This document shows positions 8,592 to 18,700 of a DNA stretch of 64,000 nt, in pieces. Made by a program: the position numbers and the translations under genes. Below the pieces are notes generated by a model. That model did no database searches, was not told the DNA's origin, and saw only the letters and a list, made by a program, of their open reading frames with translations. Each line of letters starts with the position of its first letter. Position 1 is the stretch's first letter. This DNA comes from Shinella granuli (GTDB lineage Bacteria > Pseudomonadota > Alphaproteobacteria > Rhizobiales > Rhizobiaceae), in the NCBI RefSeq assembly GCF_004341885.1, contig NZ_SLVX01000008.1, positions 187,745-251,744 on the forward strand, in the 5' to 3' direction.

Positions 8592-9623
8592 TCAGTTCCA
8601 GAGCGGCGAATAGATGGCGCCGCCCTCGGTCCACAGGGCATTCGGCGTGCCCTTGCGGTCGAGGAACATCCGGGTGTCCGGGCCGAGATTGCGCGCATAG
8701 ATCTCGCCGTAATTGCCGGTGACCTTGAGCGCCTGCGCGACGAAGTCGTCGGGAAGGCCGAAATCCTTGCCGTAGCCGCCGCCGACGCCGAGGAACTTCT
8801 GGACGAACGGATCCTCGCTCTTCTGCTTCTCTTCGAGATTGGCCTGCGTGATGCCGGATTCCTCCGCCTGGAACAGGCCGTAGGTGACCCAGCGCAGCGC
8901 GTTGCGCCACTTGGAATCATTGGCCGCGACGAAGCCGCCGAAGGGCGATTTGTCGAGCGTGTCGGGCAGGATCAGATAGTCGGCCGGCGTCGGCGAATTG
9001 CCGGCCCAGGCGGCAAGCGCGGACTTGTCCGTGCTCATCGCGTTGCAGCGGCCGGAATTGAGGGCGGCGAAGAGCTTTTCGAGGTTCTCGTAGGTCAGGA
9101 CCTTGGAGCCTTCCCAGCCGCGCGCCTTGAAGGCGCTGGTGAGGACCGTCTCGGTCACCGAGCCCTGCGTCGTGCAGAAGGTGGCGCCGTCGAGGTCGGC
9201 GAATTCCTTCACGCCCGACTCCGTCTTCACCATGACGCCCGTGCCGTCGTAGAAATTGACCGGCAGGAAATCGATGGCGATGGAGGATTCGCGCGCCGGC
9301 TTGATGGTGGTGTGCGCGAAGACGACATCGACCTGGTTGGTGAGGACCGCATCGAAGCGGCTCTTGTCGGTGACCGTCACGAACTTGACCTTCGACGCAT
9401 CGCCGAGGACCGCGGCGGCGACCGCGCGGCAGAAGTCGACATCGAGGCCTTCCATCTGGCCCGTCGTCGTGTTGAGGTAGCCGAAACCGGGCGCGGTGTT
9501 GTCCGTGCCGCAGTTCAGCGTGCCGCGCTGCTTGACCGTATCGAGGACGGAGGCCGACGCGTGCCCTGCGGTAACGGCGAGGCCGGCAAACATGCCGGCC
9601 GTGAGAAGCTTGATCAGTTTCAT
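8592..9623 (-). CDS. aapJ: Periplasmic amino acid-binding protein (AapJ-like)
   Basis: A 343-residue periplasmic solute-binding protein (family 3). A classical signal peptide ends near residue 24 (AGHASA), followed by the LDTVKQRGTLNCGTDNTAPGFGYLN start typical of AapJ/BztA proteins. ATG at 9621-9623 is preceded by CAGGGGACTGCA (good SD), which favours it over longer in-frame openings. It is the first gene of the importer operon. Together with aapQMP it should import L-amino acids in an ATP-driven way. Confidence 0.92.
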   Translation of the reverse strand: MKLIKLLTAGMFAGLAVTAGHASASVLDTVKQRGTLNCGTDNTAPGFGYLNTTTGQMEGLDVDFCRAVAAAVLGDASKVKFVTVTDKSRFDAVLTNQVDVVFAHTTIKPARESSIAIDFLPVNFYDGTGVMVKTESGVKEFADLDGATFCTTQGSVTETVLTSAFKARGWEGSKVLTYENLEKLFAALNSGRCNAMSTDKSALAAWAGNSPTPADYLILPDTLDKSPFGGFVAANDSKWRNALRWVTYGLFQAEESGITQANLEEKQKSEDPFVQKFLGVGGGYGKDFGLPDDFVAQALKVTGNYGEIYARNLGPDTRMFLDRKGTPNALWTEGGAIYSPLWN

Positions 9624-9878
9624 TGCAGTCCCCTGTGAATATCGCGAGCGCCCTGCACGCTGGTGCAGAGCCCGGTTCTCATGCCGAGAGCTGATTTGGG
9701 CGATAGGGCAACAGCGGCTCTTGCCGTTCTGTAGCGATTGTTCCCGCCATTGGCCTAAGTCCGCCGTTTGGTAGCCAAGCTGCGAACCCATATCAATCGA
9801 CAGGGGGACGATAGGAACACGATTTGTTCAGGTCTACTTAATTCTGCTTTACGTACTATTTAGCAAAACTGTTTGATT
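9624..9878. promoter_or_regulatory. Promoter region of the aap operon
   Basis: These 255 bases lie between the aapJ-like start and the LysR stop, both on the minus strand. No gene is seen. The part near 9820-9875 is AT-rich (TTCAGGTCTACTTAATTCTGCTTTACG) and should hold the aap promoter. I could not pick a defined -35/-10 pair with confidence. Confidence 0.35.
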
Positions 9879-10847
9879 TTAACCGTCGGCATTGCCTGCG
9901 GAAGCCGTATCGGGCGGGATCCGCGCCTCGCCCTTGCCGGTGGGTAACCGGCGGCGGGAACCGATCCGCGCGTTGATCTCCGCGATGAAGGCCTGGACGG
10001 CGGGGCTGCGTTTCTCCCCCTTGCGGAAGGCGAGCGAGATCTTGCGGCGGATCTCCGGCTCGACCTTGCAGACCCAGACGTCCTCGAGGTCGTAGCTCGC
10101 CCGAAGACCCGGCAGGATCGAGATGCCGTAGCCCTCCCGGATCAGCGCGATCGTCACCTCGAAGCCCTTGCAGCGAGCGACGATGTTGGGGGTGAAGCCG
10201 GCCTCCTGGCACGCATCGGTGATCATGCGGTTATAGGCCGAGGAGGCGGTGTCGAGCGCCCAGCGCTCGCCGCGCAACTGATGCAGCATGACGGTCGGCT
10301 GCTCGGCCAGCGGATGGGTCTGGGACACCATCACATTGAAGACATCCTCCATCAACGGGATCGTCTCGATGTTCGGATCGACGGCACCGGCGGGCACGTT
10401 GAGGTCGTCGATGATCGCGATGTCCGTCTGCCAGCTGCGCAGGGCCGCGAGGCTCTCGGCGGGTTCCATCTCGTCGAACTGCACCGTGAGGCGCGGATGG
10501 AGGCGATGGAGGCCCTGGATCGCCCCCGCCACCACCGCCGCGGCGACGGAGGGAAAGGCCGCCACCCGCAGCTCGCCGGCAATGACCTTCTTCAGTTCGG
10601 CGATGTCGGCACGGGCCGATTCCAGCTCGATGAGGATCCGCTCCGCCCGTTCGACGAGCTGCTTTCCGGCCGGCGTCAGCTCGACGCCGCGCCCGCGCCG
10701 CTCGATGAGGTCGATGCCGACCTCCTGTTCCAGCAGCGCGATCTGCTGCGAGACGGCGGATGGGGAAACGTATAGCGCCTCGGCCACCGCGGCCATGGTC
10801 TTGCGGATCGACAGTTCGCGCAGCGCGCGCAAGCGGGCAAGGTCCAT
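9879..10847 (-). CDS. LysR-family transcriptional regulator
   Basis: A 322-residue LysR-type regulator: N-terminal winged helix-turn-helix (residues 1-60, with VAEALYVSPSAVSQQIALLEQEVG) and a periplasmic-binding-protein-like effector domain (about 90-300). The start at 10845-10847 has an ideal SD (AGGAGG, about five bases away). It is divergent from the hydroxymethyltransferase operon across 131 bases that hold an inverted repeat. LysR proteins usually control the divergent operon, so it probably responds to an amino acid-like inducer of the 10979-15640 genes and may also act on the aap genes downstream of it. The last 30 residues are a charged, probably disordered tail. Confidence 0.9.
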   Translation of the reverse strand: MDLARLRALRELSIRKTMAAVAEALYVSPSAVSQQIALLEQEVGIDLIERRGRGVELTPAGKQLVERAERILIELESARADIAELKKVIAGELRVAAFPSVAAAVVAGAIQGLHRLHPRLTVQFDEMEPAESLAALRSWQTDIAIIDDLNVPAGAVDPNIETIPLMEDVFNVMVSQTHPLAEQPTVMLHQLRGERWALDTASSAYNRMITDACQEAGFTPNIVARCKGFEVTIALIREGYGISILPGLRASYDLEDVWVCKVEPEIRRKISLAFRKGEKRSPAVQAFIAEINARIGSRRRLPTGKGEARIPPDTASAGNADG

Positions 10848-10874
10848 TCTTTCCTCCTGGAGCAACACGAAGAA

Positions 10875-10888
10875 TGATTAGCAAATCA
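10875..10888. promoter_or_regulatory. LysR-type operator candidate
   Basis: Perfect inverted repeat TGATT-AGCA-AATCA, between the LysR start (10847) and the hydroxymethyltransferase start (10979). It has the interrupted-dyad look of LysR recognition sites (T-N11/12-A) and lies in an AT-rich patch. Its position close to the lysR start fits autorepression plus activation of the divergent operon. Confidence 0.5.
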
Positions 10889-10978
10889 GAACGCATGTGC
10901 AAATATTATTAACTTTTTCTGGATCGAAGCCGTGACTAGCCTTTCTCCAAGCCCTCATACCCCTTGCGGAGACTGGTC

Positions 10979-12256
10979 ATGACCGAACAGACGAAAGCCT
11001 ATTTCAACGCCCCCGTTCACGAGCGCGACCCGCTCGTCGCCGGCGCCATCGACAACGAGCGCAAGCGCCAGCAGGACCAGATCGAGCTCATCGCATCCGA
11101 GAACATCGTCAGCCGCGCCGTGCTCGACGCGCTCGGCCACGAGATGACCAACAAGACGCTGGAAGGCTATCCGGGCAACCGCTTCCACGGCGGCGGCCAG
11201 TTCGTCGACGTCGTCGAGCAGGCGGCGATCGACCGCGCCAAGCAGCTCTTCGGCTGCGCCTATGCCAACGTCCAGCCCCATTCGGGCACGCAGGCCAACC
11301 TCGCCGTCTTCTTCCTGCTGCTGAAGCCGGGCGACAAGGTCCTCTCGCTCGATCTGGCCGCCGGCGGCCACCTGTCGCATGGCATGAAGGGCAACCTGTC
11401 GGGCCGCTGGTTCGAATCGCACAACTACAATGTGGACCCGGAAACCGAGGTCATCGACTATGACGCGCTGGAGCGCATCGCCGAGGAGGTCCGCCCGACG
11501 CTGCTGATCACCGGCGGCTCGGCCTATCCGCGCGAACTCGACTTCGAGCGCATGGGCAGGATCGCGAAGAAGGTCGGCGCCTGGTTCCTCGTCGACATGG
11601 CGCATATCGCCGGCCTCGTCGCGGGAGGCGCCCACCCCTCGCCCTTCCCGCATGCCGACATCGTCACCTGCACCACGACCAAGACGCTGCGCGGCCCGCG
11701 CGGCGGCCTGATCCTCACCAACAACGAGGCCTGGTTCAAGAAGCTGCAGGCTGCCGTCTTCCCGGGCGTCCAGGGCTCGCTGCACAGCAACGTGCTCGCC
11801 GCCAAGGCCGTCTGCCTTGGCGAAGCGCTGCAGGACGACTTCAAGGTCTATGCCGCGCAGGTCAAGGCCAATGCCCGCGCCCTTGCCGAGACCCTGATCG
11901 ACCGCGGCGTGCGCATCGTCTCCGGCGGCACGGACACGCACATCGTGCTGGTCGACCTGTCGAGCAAGGGCCTGATCGGCAAGCAGGCGGAAGACCTTCT
12001 GGCGCGCGCCAACATCACCGCCAACAAGAACCCGATCCCGGGCGACAGCCCGCGCCCACCCGAATGGGTCGGCATGCGCCTCGGCGTCTCCGCCGCCACC
12101 ACGCGCGGCATGAAGGAAGAGGAGTTCCGCACGCTCGGCACCATCATCGCCGACCTCATCGAGGCGGAAGCCGCCGGCACGGCGGACGACGTCGTCGACG
12201 GCGCGAAGGCCAAGGTGGCCAGGCTGACGGCCGCCTTCCCGGTCTACGCGCACTGA
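10979..12256 (+). CDS. glyA: Divergent serine hydroxymethyltransferase; candidate 2-methylserine/2-hydroxymethylserine hydroxymethyltransferase
   Basis: A 425-residue fold-type I PLP enzyme of the SHMT family, which moves a hydroxymethyl group between an amino acid and tetrahydrofolate. Family motifs are present: IASENIVS (38-45), QPHSGTQAN (99-107), VDMAHIAGL (205-213) and the PLP lysine K235 in [12 protein letters not shown]. Residues nearly invariant in true GlyA differ: the histidine before the PLP lysine is Thr234, the YAEGYP tyrosine is Thr60, and the RYYGG tyrosines are Phe69-His70. This marks a separate subfamily. The operon partners (folD, purU, dsdA) suggest the EC 2.1.2.7 reaction, releasing D-alanine or D-serine plus methylene-THF. 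ATG at 10979 has GGAG about eight bases upstream. An ordinary SHMT paralogue remains the alternative. Confidence 0.88.
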   Translation: MTEQTKAYFNAPVHERDPLVAGAIDNERKRQQDQIELIASENIVSRAVLDALGHEMTNKTLEGYPGNRFHGGGQFVDVVEQAAIDRAKQLFGCAYANVQPHSGTQANLAVFFLLLKPGDKVLSLDLAAGGHLSHGMKGNLSGRWFESHNYNVDPETEVIDYDALERIAEEVRPTLLITGGSAYPRELDFERMGRIAKKVGAWFLVDMAHIAGLVAGGAHPSPFPHADIVTCTTTKTLRGPRGGLILTNNEAWFKKLQAAVFPGVQGSLHSNVLAAKAVCLGEALQDDFKVYAAQVKANARALAETLIDRGVRIVSGGTDTHIVLVDLSSKGLIGKQAEDLLARANITANKNPIPGDSPRPPEWVGMRLGVSAATTRGMKEEEFRTLGTIIADLIEAEAAGTADDVVDGAKAKVARLTAAFPVYAH

Positions 12257-12347
12257 GCGAGAGAGATCCGGACCGACAGAAGGGGGCGCGCCATTCGCGC
12301 CTCGTTCCGGCCCGAGCCGGGCCTTGGATGATGCGAAAGGGAACGTC

Positions 12348-13244
12348 ATGGGAATGGACAGGGTTGCGGGCGGTGCGATCATCGACGGCAGGATGTTCGC
12401 GGCCGGCCTGCTGGACGACGTCGCGGTGAAGGTCGCACGGCTGAAGAACGCGACCGGCGCCGTGCCGGGCCTCGCCGTGGTCCTCGTCGGCAGCGATCCC
12501 GCCAGCGCCGTCTATGTCGGCTCGAAGCACCGCCAGACGGCCGCCGCCGGCATGAATTCCTTCAAGCACGAGCTTGCGGCCGACACGACGCAGGACGACC
12601 TGATGGCGCTGATCGGCCGGCTCAACGGCGATCCCGCCGTGCACGGCATCCTCGTCCAGCTACCCCTGCCGCCTCATCTCGACGCCGGTGCCGTCATCCA
12701 GGGCATCGATCCCGACAAGGATGTCGACGGCTTCCACATTTCCAATGCCGGGCGCCTTTCCACCGGCCAGCCGGCGCTGGTGCCCTGCACGCCGCTCGGC
12801 TGCCTGATGCTGCTGAAGCACCGGCTCGGCGGCGATCTTTCCGGCCTGCACGCCGTGGTGGTCGGCAAGTCGAACATCGTCGGCAAGCCGATGGCGCAAC
12901 TGCTGCTTTCGGAAAACTGCACGGTGACCATCGCCCATTCGCGCACGCGGAACACGCCGGAGCTCTGCCGCACCGCCGATATTCTCGTCGTCGCGGTCGG
13001 GCGGCCGGGCCTCGTGCGCGGCGACTGGATCAAGCCGGGCGCCATCGTCATCGACGTCGGCATCAACCGGGTGCAGATCGACGGCAGGTCGCGCATCGTC
13101 GGCGACGTCGCCTTCGAGGAGGCCCGCCATGTGGCCGGCGCGATCACGCCCGTTCCGGGCGGCGTCGGCCCCATGACAATCGCCTGCCTGCTCTCCAACA
13201 CGCTCACGGCCTTCGGCCGCCAGCATTCCATCCCTATCGACTGA
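12348..13244 (+). CDS. folD: Methylenetetrahydrofolate dehydrogenase/cyclohydrolase (FolD)
   Basis: A 298-residue bifunctional enzyme converting 5,10-methylene-THF to 10-formyl-THF with reduction of NADP. It contains the YVGSKHR active-site lysine segment, the QLPLPPHLD motif, the DKDVDGFH loop and the [14 protein letters not shown] nucleotide-binding motif, ending in [18 protein letters not shown] at 12348 follows AAAGGGA; an upstream in-frame ATG (12324) lacks such a signal. Lying directly after the hydroxymethyltransferase gene, it would oxidise the methylene-THF that enzyme makes. Confidence 0.95.
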   Translation: MGMDRVAGGAIIDGRMFAAGLLDDVAVKVARLKNATGAVPGLAVVLVGSDPASAVYVGSKHRQTAAAGMNSFKHELAADTTQDDLMALIGRLNGDPAVHGILVQLPLPPHLDAGAVIQGIDPDKDVDGFHISNAGRLSTGQPALVPCTPLGCLMLLKHRLGGDLSGLHAVVVGKSNIVGKPMAQLLLSENCTVTIAHSRTRNTPELCRTADILVVAVGRPGLVRGDWIKPGAIVIDVGINRVQIDGRSRIVGDVAFEEARHVAGAITPVPGGVGPMTIACLLSNTLTAFGRQHSIPID

Positions 13245-13264
13245 TCGACCCGAAAGGATCGCCA

Positions 13265-14161
13265 ATGTCCGCCCTTTCCAACCGCTATGCCCTGCGCGTC
13301 GCCTGCCCCTCGATACGGGGCGTGACCGCCGCCATCGCCACCTACCTCTCCGCCAACGGCTGCAACATCTCCGACAGCGCCCAGTTCGACGACAAGAGCA
13401 CCGGCCGCTACTTCATGCGCGTCAGCTTCCAGTCCGAGGAGGGCCTTACGCTGGAAGCGCTGCGCGAGGGCTTTGCCGAGATCGCCGCAGCCTATCAGGC
13501 GGATGCCGAATTCTTCGACGAGACGACCAAGCGCAGGGTCATCCTCATGGTCTCGCGCTTCGGCCATTGCCTCAACGACCTGCTCTATCGCCAGCGCATC
13601 GGCGCCCTGCCGATCGACATCGTCGGCGTCATCTCCAACCATTTCGATTACCAGAAGGTGGTCGTGAACCACGACATCCCCTTCCACCACATCAAGGTGA
13701 CGAAGGAGAACAAGCCGGAAGCCGAGGCCGAGCAGATGCGCATCGTCGAGGAGACGGGCGCCGAGCTCATCGTGCTCGCCCGCTACATGCAGGTGCTCTC
13801 CGACGAGATGTGCCGGACGATGTCGGGCCGCATCATCAACATCCACCATTCCTTCCTGCCGTCCTTCAAGGGCGCCAATCCCTACAAGCAGGCCTTCGAG
13901 CGCGGCGTGAAGCTGATCGGCGCGACCTCGCATTACGTGACCGCCGATCTCGACGAGGGCCCGATCATCGAGCAGGACACGGTGCGCGTGACGCACGCCC
14001 AGAGCGCCGAAGACTATGTCAGCCTCGGCCGCGACGTGGAGAGCCAGGTGCTCGCCCGCGCCATCCACGCCCATATCCACGGCCGCGTCTTCCTCAACGG
14101 CAACCGGACCATCGTCTTCCCGCCCTCGCCCGGCTCCTATGCCTCCGAGCGCATGGGATAG
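13265..14161 (+). CDS. purU: Formyltetrahydrofolate deformylase (PurU)
   Basis: A 298-residue hydrolase of 10-formyl-THF to formate and THF. It has an N-terminal ACT domain (residues about 8-85, starting RVACPSIRGVTAAIATYL) and a C-terminal formyltransferase-fold domain with the catalytic HHSFLPSF motif and ATSHYVTADLDEGPIIEQD. It follows folD after 20 bases. With FolD it forms a route that turns methylene-THF into formate and recovers THF, expected where a pathway floods the cell with one-carbon units. Confidence 0.95.
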   Translation: MSALSNRYALRVACPSIRGVTAAIATYLSANGCNISDSAQFDDKSTGRYFMRVSFQSEEGLTLEALREGFAEIAAAYQADAEFFDETTKRRVILMVSRFGHCLNDLLYRQRIGALPIDIVGVISNHFDYQKVVVNHDIPFHHIKVTKENKPEAEAEQMRIVEETGAELIVLARYMQVLSDEMCRTMSGRIINIHHSFLPSFKGANPYKQAFERGVKLIGATSHYVTADLDEGPIIEQDTVRVTHAQSAEDYVSLGRDVESQVLARAIHAHIHGRVFLNGNRTIVFPPSPGSYASERMG

Positions 14162-14311
14162 GCTCCGCCCGCCACGGGACCCGTGAAAGGCGTCGCTGCC
14201 GGCACGCGCCTTGCCAGGTCGAGATCGCCGCGGCTATCGCTACCCCCTGAAGACCGGCACGCCGCCGCCAATGGCGCGGCGCGCGCCTCCCACCCGAAGC
14301 AGGATCACGAC

Positions 14312-15640
14312 ATGGCCATCCACCTCCCCGACAATCCCGCCCGCTCGGATGTGCTGGCGGCGCGCCCGACGCTCTGGACGAACCCGCACTACTCGGAGAA
14401 CGCCATCGCGGATGCGACGCTTCCCGTGCGGCCGTCGGATGTGGACGAGGCGCGGGAAAACTGGCGGCTGGCGCCCCTGCTGGAAGCCTGCTTCCCCGAA
14501 CTGCAAGCCACGAACGGCGAAATCCGCTCCGATCTCGTGCCGCTGGAGGCCATGCGCAAGGCGCTGGGCTATGACGGCGCCGAATTCGGCACCCTTCTCG
14601 TCAAGGCGGACAATGCCCTTCCCGTCGCCGGGTCGATCAAGGCGCGCGGCGGCGTCTACGAGGTCTTCCTGTTCGCCGAATGGCTGGCCCGGCGCGAGGG
14701 CCTGCTGAAGGCGGGCGAGGACATCCGGCGCCTTGCCGGACCGGACGCGAAAGCCTTTTTCTCCCGCTACACCATCGCCGTCGGCAGCACCGGCAATCTC
14801 GGGCTCAGCGTGGGCGTCGCGGCCCGCGCGCTCGGCTTCAGGGCGACGGTCCACATGTCCGCCGACGCCAAGGCGTGGAAGGTCGAGCGGCTGACGCGGC
14901 TCGGCGTCGCAGTCGTCAGGCACGACGCCGACTATACGACCGCGGTGGAGAATGCCCGCATCGCCGCCGAGAGCGACCCGACGATCTACTTCGTCGACGA
15001 CGAGCAATCCCGGCAGCTTTTCCTCGGCTACAGCGTCGCCGCGCTGGAGCTTGCCGGACAGCTCCAGGCCCGCGGCATCGTCGTCGATGCGGAGCATCCG
15101 CTGTTCCTCTACCTGCCCTGCGGCATCGGCGGCGCACCGGGCGGCGTCGCCTATGGCGCGAAGACGGTCTTCGGCGACAATGTGCACTGCTTCTTCGTGG
15201 AGCCGGTGCAATCGCCCTGCGCGCTGGTCCATCTCATGAGCGGTTCGGCGGATCTCGTCTCCGTCTACGATGTCGGCCTGACCAACCGCACGGAGGCGGA
15301 CGGCATGGCCGTCGCCCGCATGTCGGCCTTCGTCGCCACCGTCATGCGCCGCATGCTGGCCGGCGTCTTCACCGTCGACGACCCGTCCCTGTTCCGCTGG
15401 CTCCTGAGCGCCCACCATAGCCAGAACCTGCGCCTCGAACCGTCCGCCGCCGCCGGCTTTGCCGGCCCGGACTTCCTGGTGAAGCACCCGGCAGGCAAGG
15501 ACTTCTGCGCGCAATGGCAGATCGGCGGCCGCCTCGCCCAGGCCACCCATGTCATCTGGACCACCGGCGGCGCCTTCGTGCCGGAGGACCGGTTCCAGGC
15601 CTTCCTGCGCACGGCGAACGAGATCGGCGGGCCGACCTGA
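14312..15640 (+). CDS. dsdA: D-serine ammonia-lyase (DsdA)
   Basis: A 442-residue fold-type II PLP enzyme, the same length as E. coli DsdA, deaminating D-serine to pyruvate and ammonia. It shows the PLP lysine K110 in GSIKARGG, the glycine-rich phosphate loop VGSTGNLGLSVG, and the HLMSGSADLVSVYDVGLTNRTEADG and CGIGGAPGG segments conserved in DsdA. It lies 150 bases after purU on the same strand with no terminator seen, so it is probably co-transcribed. No dsdC or dsdX is adjacent. Its presence with an SHMT homologue, folD and purU suggests D-serine as an intermediate of 2-hydroxymethylserine breakdown. Confidence 0.93.
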   Translation: MAIHLPDNPARSDVLAARPTLWTNPHYSENAIADATLPVRPSDVDEARENWRLAPLLEACFPELQATNGEIRSDLVPLEAMRKALGYDGAEFGTLLVKADNALPVAGSIKARGGVYEVFLFAEWLARREGLLKAGEDIRRLAGPDAKAFFSRYTIAVGSTGNLGLSVGVAARALGFRATVHMSADAKAWKVERLTRLGVAVVRHDADYTTAVENARIAAESDPTIYFVDDEQSRQLFLGYSVAALELAGQLQARGIVVDAEHPLFLYLPCGIGGAPGGVAYGAKTVFGDNVHCFFVEPVQSPCALVHLMSGSADLVSVYDVGLTNRTEADGMAVARMSAFVATVMRRMLAGVFTVDDPSLFRWLLSAHHSQNLRLEPSAAAGFAGPDFLVKHPAGKDFCAQWQIGGRLAQATHVIWTTGGAFVPEDRFQAFLRTANEIGGPT

Positions 15641-15736
15641 CCGCCGGCAACCCGCCTTGGTGCAAAGCGGACATACCGCGGCACGGCCCGTTCGCATCAT
15701 CGATGCGTGCGCCACCAAGCGTCCGTATCCGCCGCC

Positions 15737-18700
15737 TCAGAACAAGGCCATGTCGCCGACCAGCAGGTTGCGGGCGAGCCACGGGCTCTGCCGGCCCTCC
15801 GTGTCGCGCAGCACGCGGGTCTTGACTGCGGCGTAGAACTCGCCGAGGTCGATGACGCCGTTGGTGTCCGCATCCGCCGCGCCGCGCCCCGCGCCCAGCA
15901 CCTCGACGATGGCCGAGGTGAAGACGCCGCCGCCCCTGCCGGCGCTTTCCAGCGCCACCTGCCGGCCCTTCGAGGCGGCGAGCACCACCATGGGCGCGCC
16001 GGCACGGGTCAGGAGCGCGCCGGCCACGTCGTCGTTCGTCGCGAAGGCGCTGCTGCCGGCAAGGCCCGTATGGCAGGCATCGAGCAGCACCACGACCTTC
16101 GCCTCGGCCTTGGCCAGGACGGCCGCGACCTCCCGCCAGGCCAGCGCGGTTTCCTTCAGCGCCGCGGTGCGCGTGCCGGGCAGCGCGAGCAGCAATTCGC
16201 CCGTCGTGCCGCGCTCGCCCGAGCCGACGGCATGGCCGGCGAAGGAGAAGAGCAGCGTATCCTCCGGCCCCGCCGCCGCGACGGCATCCGCCACCGCCTT
16301 CAGGATCGTTTCCGCCCGCGCGGCCTCGTCGGTCAGCAGGATCGGTTCCCTGCGCCCGTCGCCCGCCTGCGCCAGAACCGCCTTCAGGCGCTCGGCATCG
16401 CTGCGCGCGAAGGAAAGCGCGGGAATGGCGGGATCGCCGCTATAGGCGTCGATGCCGACGAGGACGGCATGGAGCATTCCCCGGCCGCCCGCGGGCGGCG
16501 GCAGGACGAGGCCTTTCGGCGTGCTGACGAGGCCGTCGGCATCGTCAGCGAGCACGGTGATCCAGTGGCCGCCGCCGGGATCGTCTATCTCGAAGACCGC
16601 CTCGGCCGTCGCGCCCGTAACGGCGCGCTCGCTCACCAGGCGGCCGTCGACGAAGACGCGCAGGCGGGCAAGCGCGGTATCGTCGCTGGCGCTGACGACG
16701 AGGCGGCGCCGGCCGGCCTCCGCCGCGCGCGCGGAAAAGGCGACCAGCGGCGGCGCGCCGAGCGTTTCCGGCCGCGCGGCGACGTCGTGGCCCGCCAGCA
16801 CCGCCTGTGCAAGGCCGGGCCGGTGCAGCGCCGCGCCGAACTGGTGGACGGTCTGCAGGCCGGCCATGCCGGCAAAGCGGACATTCAGCGCATGCGCGCC
16901 CTCGTAGCTGGTGTCGAAGCGGCCGTCCGGCAGCATGACGACGATCTCGTCGTCGATATGCACGCCCGCCAGTGCCTGCTCGCCGGTATCGACGCGGGAG
17001 ACAGTGAAGCGGCCGTCGTGGTTGAGCTGCACCAGATGCCGGCCGTCGCGGGTGAGCCGCATGGCGCGCACCAGCGTCGGGTTGTCCAGCGGCATGAGGT
17101 TGCCGATGCGCCTGCCGGTGCGCGTGTCGATGACGGCGGCCATGCCGGAATAGCTGGCGGAGACGAGGATGCGCTCCTGCGCCACCGCAAAAACGCTGAT
17201 CGCGCTGGCATCGGACGCACTCCAGCCGAAGGCGCTCGTATCCTCGGAGGCCTTGTCGGGCACGAGCTGCCGGTCGATATCCACGATGAGGCCGTCCGAA
17301 ACCAGGATGAGGCCCGCCTGGCTGATCCGCGAGCTGCCGGCATAACAATTGACGAACAGCAGGCGGCGGACCTTCGTCTCCTCCCCCCAGCGCCAGGCCT
17401 GCTCGATGGCGGCCGGATCGAACGCCTCGGCGGAGGTGCTGCATGCAAGGCCGATGTCTTCCCGCGGCAACGGGCGGATGCGCCCGCGGATGGCCGGCGT
17501 CGCCGCGGCGATCTCTGTCACGAGCGCGTCGATCTTCGCCTTCCGCGCGGCGCCGAAATCCATATGGTCGCCATAGGTGTCGTGATCGATCCGCGACACG
17601 CGGTCGATCTCGCCGATGACATCGCCGATCCGGTCGAAGATCGTCGCCTCGGAGGCCTGGAAGACGGGTTGCGGCAGGCGGCCGAGGCCGCGGCCCGCCA
17701 CCGCGACGGCGCAGAGCACGTCCCCGCCCTCCACGCGGGCAAGGCCGCGCCCGTCCTCGGCCGTTTCACAGCGCTCGTCGGTATCCGCCGCCGTCGCCGT
17801 CACCGCCGGCAGGGGATTTTCGACGGCCTGGTCCTCGGCCACGAAGGCCTGCACGTCCGGTTCGCGCGCGTTGATACGGTAGCTCTCCATGCCATGGGTG
17901 ACACGAACGGGTTCGCCGAACCGCCAAAGCGGGCTTTCAAGCGGAATATCGATGCCGCGGTGGGTTTTCACAAGCTGGCGAAGCGCCTTGCGTGCGCCGT
18001 CGGGGTCGAAATCGTCGCTCTTGCCCTGCGACATCAAGGCAAAGAGCCCCGGCCCGCTTTCCGCCAGATCGTGGGTCTCATCGGAAATCATGTCCCAGAA
18101 CAGCCCGCCGTCCTTCAAGCCGTCGGCGTTGGGGCCGGTCATCGCCACGAACATGCGGTCGATATCGAGCACGATTTCGGTGAGCCAGCCGACCTCCATG
18201 TTCCGCATGGAGGTTCCGGTGACAAGATCGCTGTCGAGGGTGGAGACGACGGTGTTTTCCAACTGGCGGATTTCCGCGCCGAGCACGATGAAACTGTCGT
18301 TGCGCGCCCAAGCGAGCACTCCGGGGCGCAGCACCTGGATCACCGCGCCATCGGCAAGGTCGACGACCTCGATCCGGTTGTCCGTCGCCCGCCCCGCCGC
18401 CACGAACCGCCCCGCCGGCGAGAACCGCGGGTTCAGCCCCGCCCGGGCGAGCAGCAGCGCGCCCGTCTCCCGGTCGAAGACCTCGTAGCGGCCATCATAG
18501 ACCTTCATCGCGTGGCGGCCGGAGGCATCGGCCAGCACCATCTCCGGCGCATCGGTCGTGAAGCGGTCCTGGACAACGATCTCCGGCAGGCCGAGCTGGA
18601 CCGTCAGGTCTGGCGAACGCTCCGTGCGCAGCACATGTTCGCCGCATTTTCCGCCCGTCACCAGGCTGACGCCGATATCCTGCCGGCCGGCGGAAAGCAG

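Noticed and set aside
10955-12382. 475-codon minus-strand frame opposite the hydroxymethyltransferase gene
   Set aside because: Antisense shadow over a gene with intact PLP-enzyme motifs; composition is typical of GC-driven open frames.
15693-15707. CGCATC-ATC-GATGCG hairpin as the dsdA/caspase terminator
   Set aside because: Six-bp stem with a 3-base loop and no T-run; too weak to call although it lies between convergent genes.
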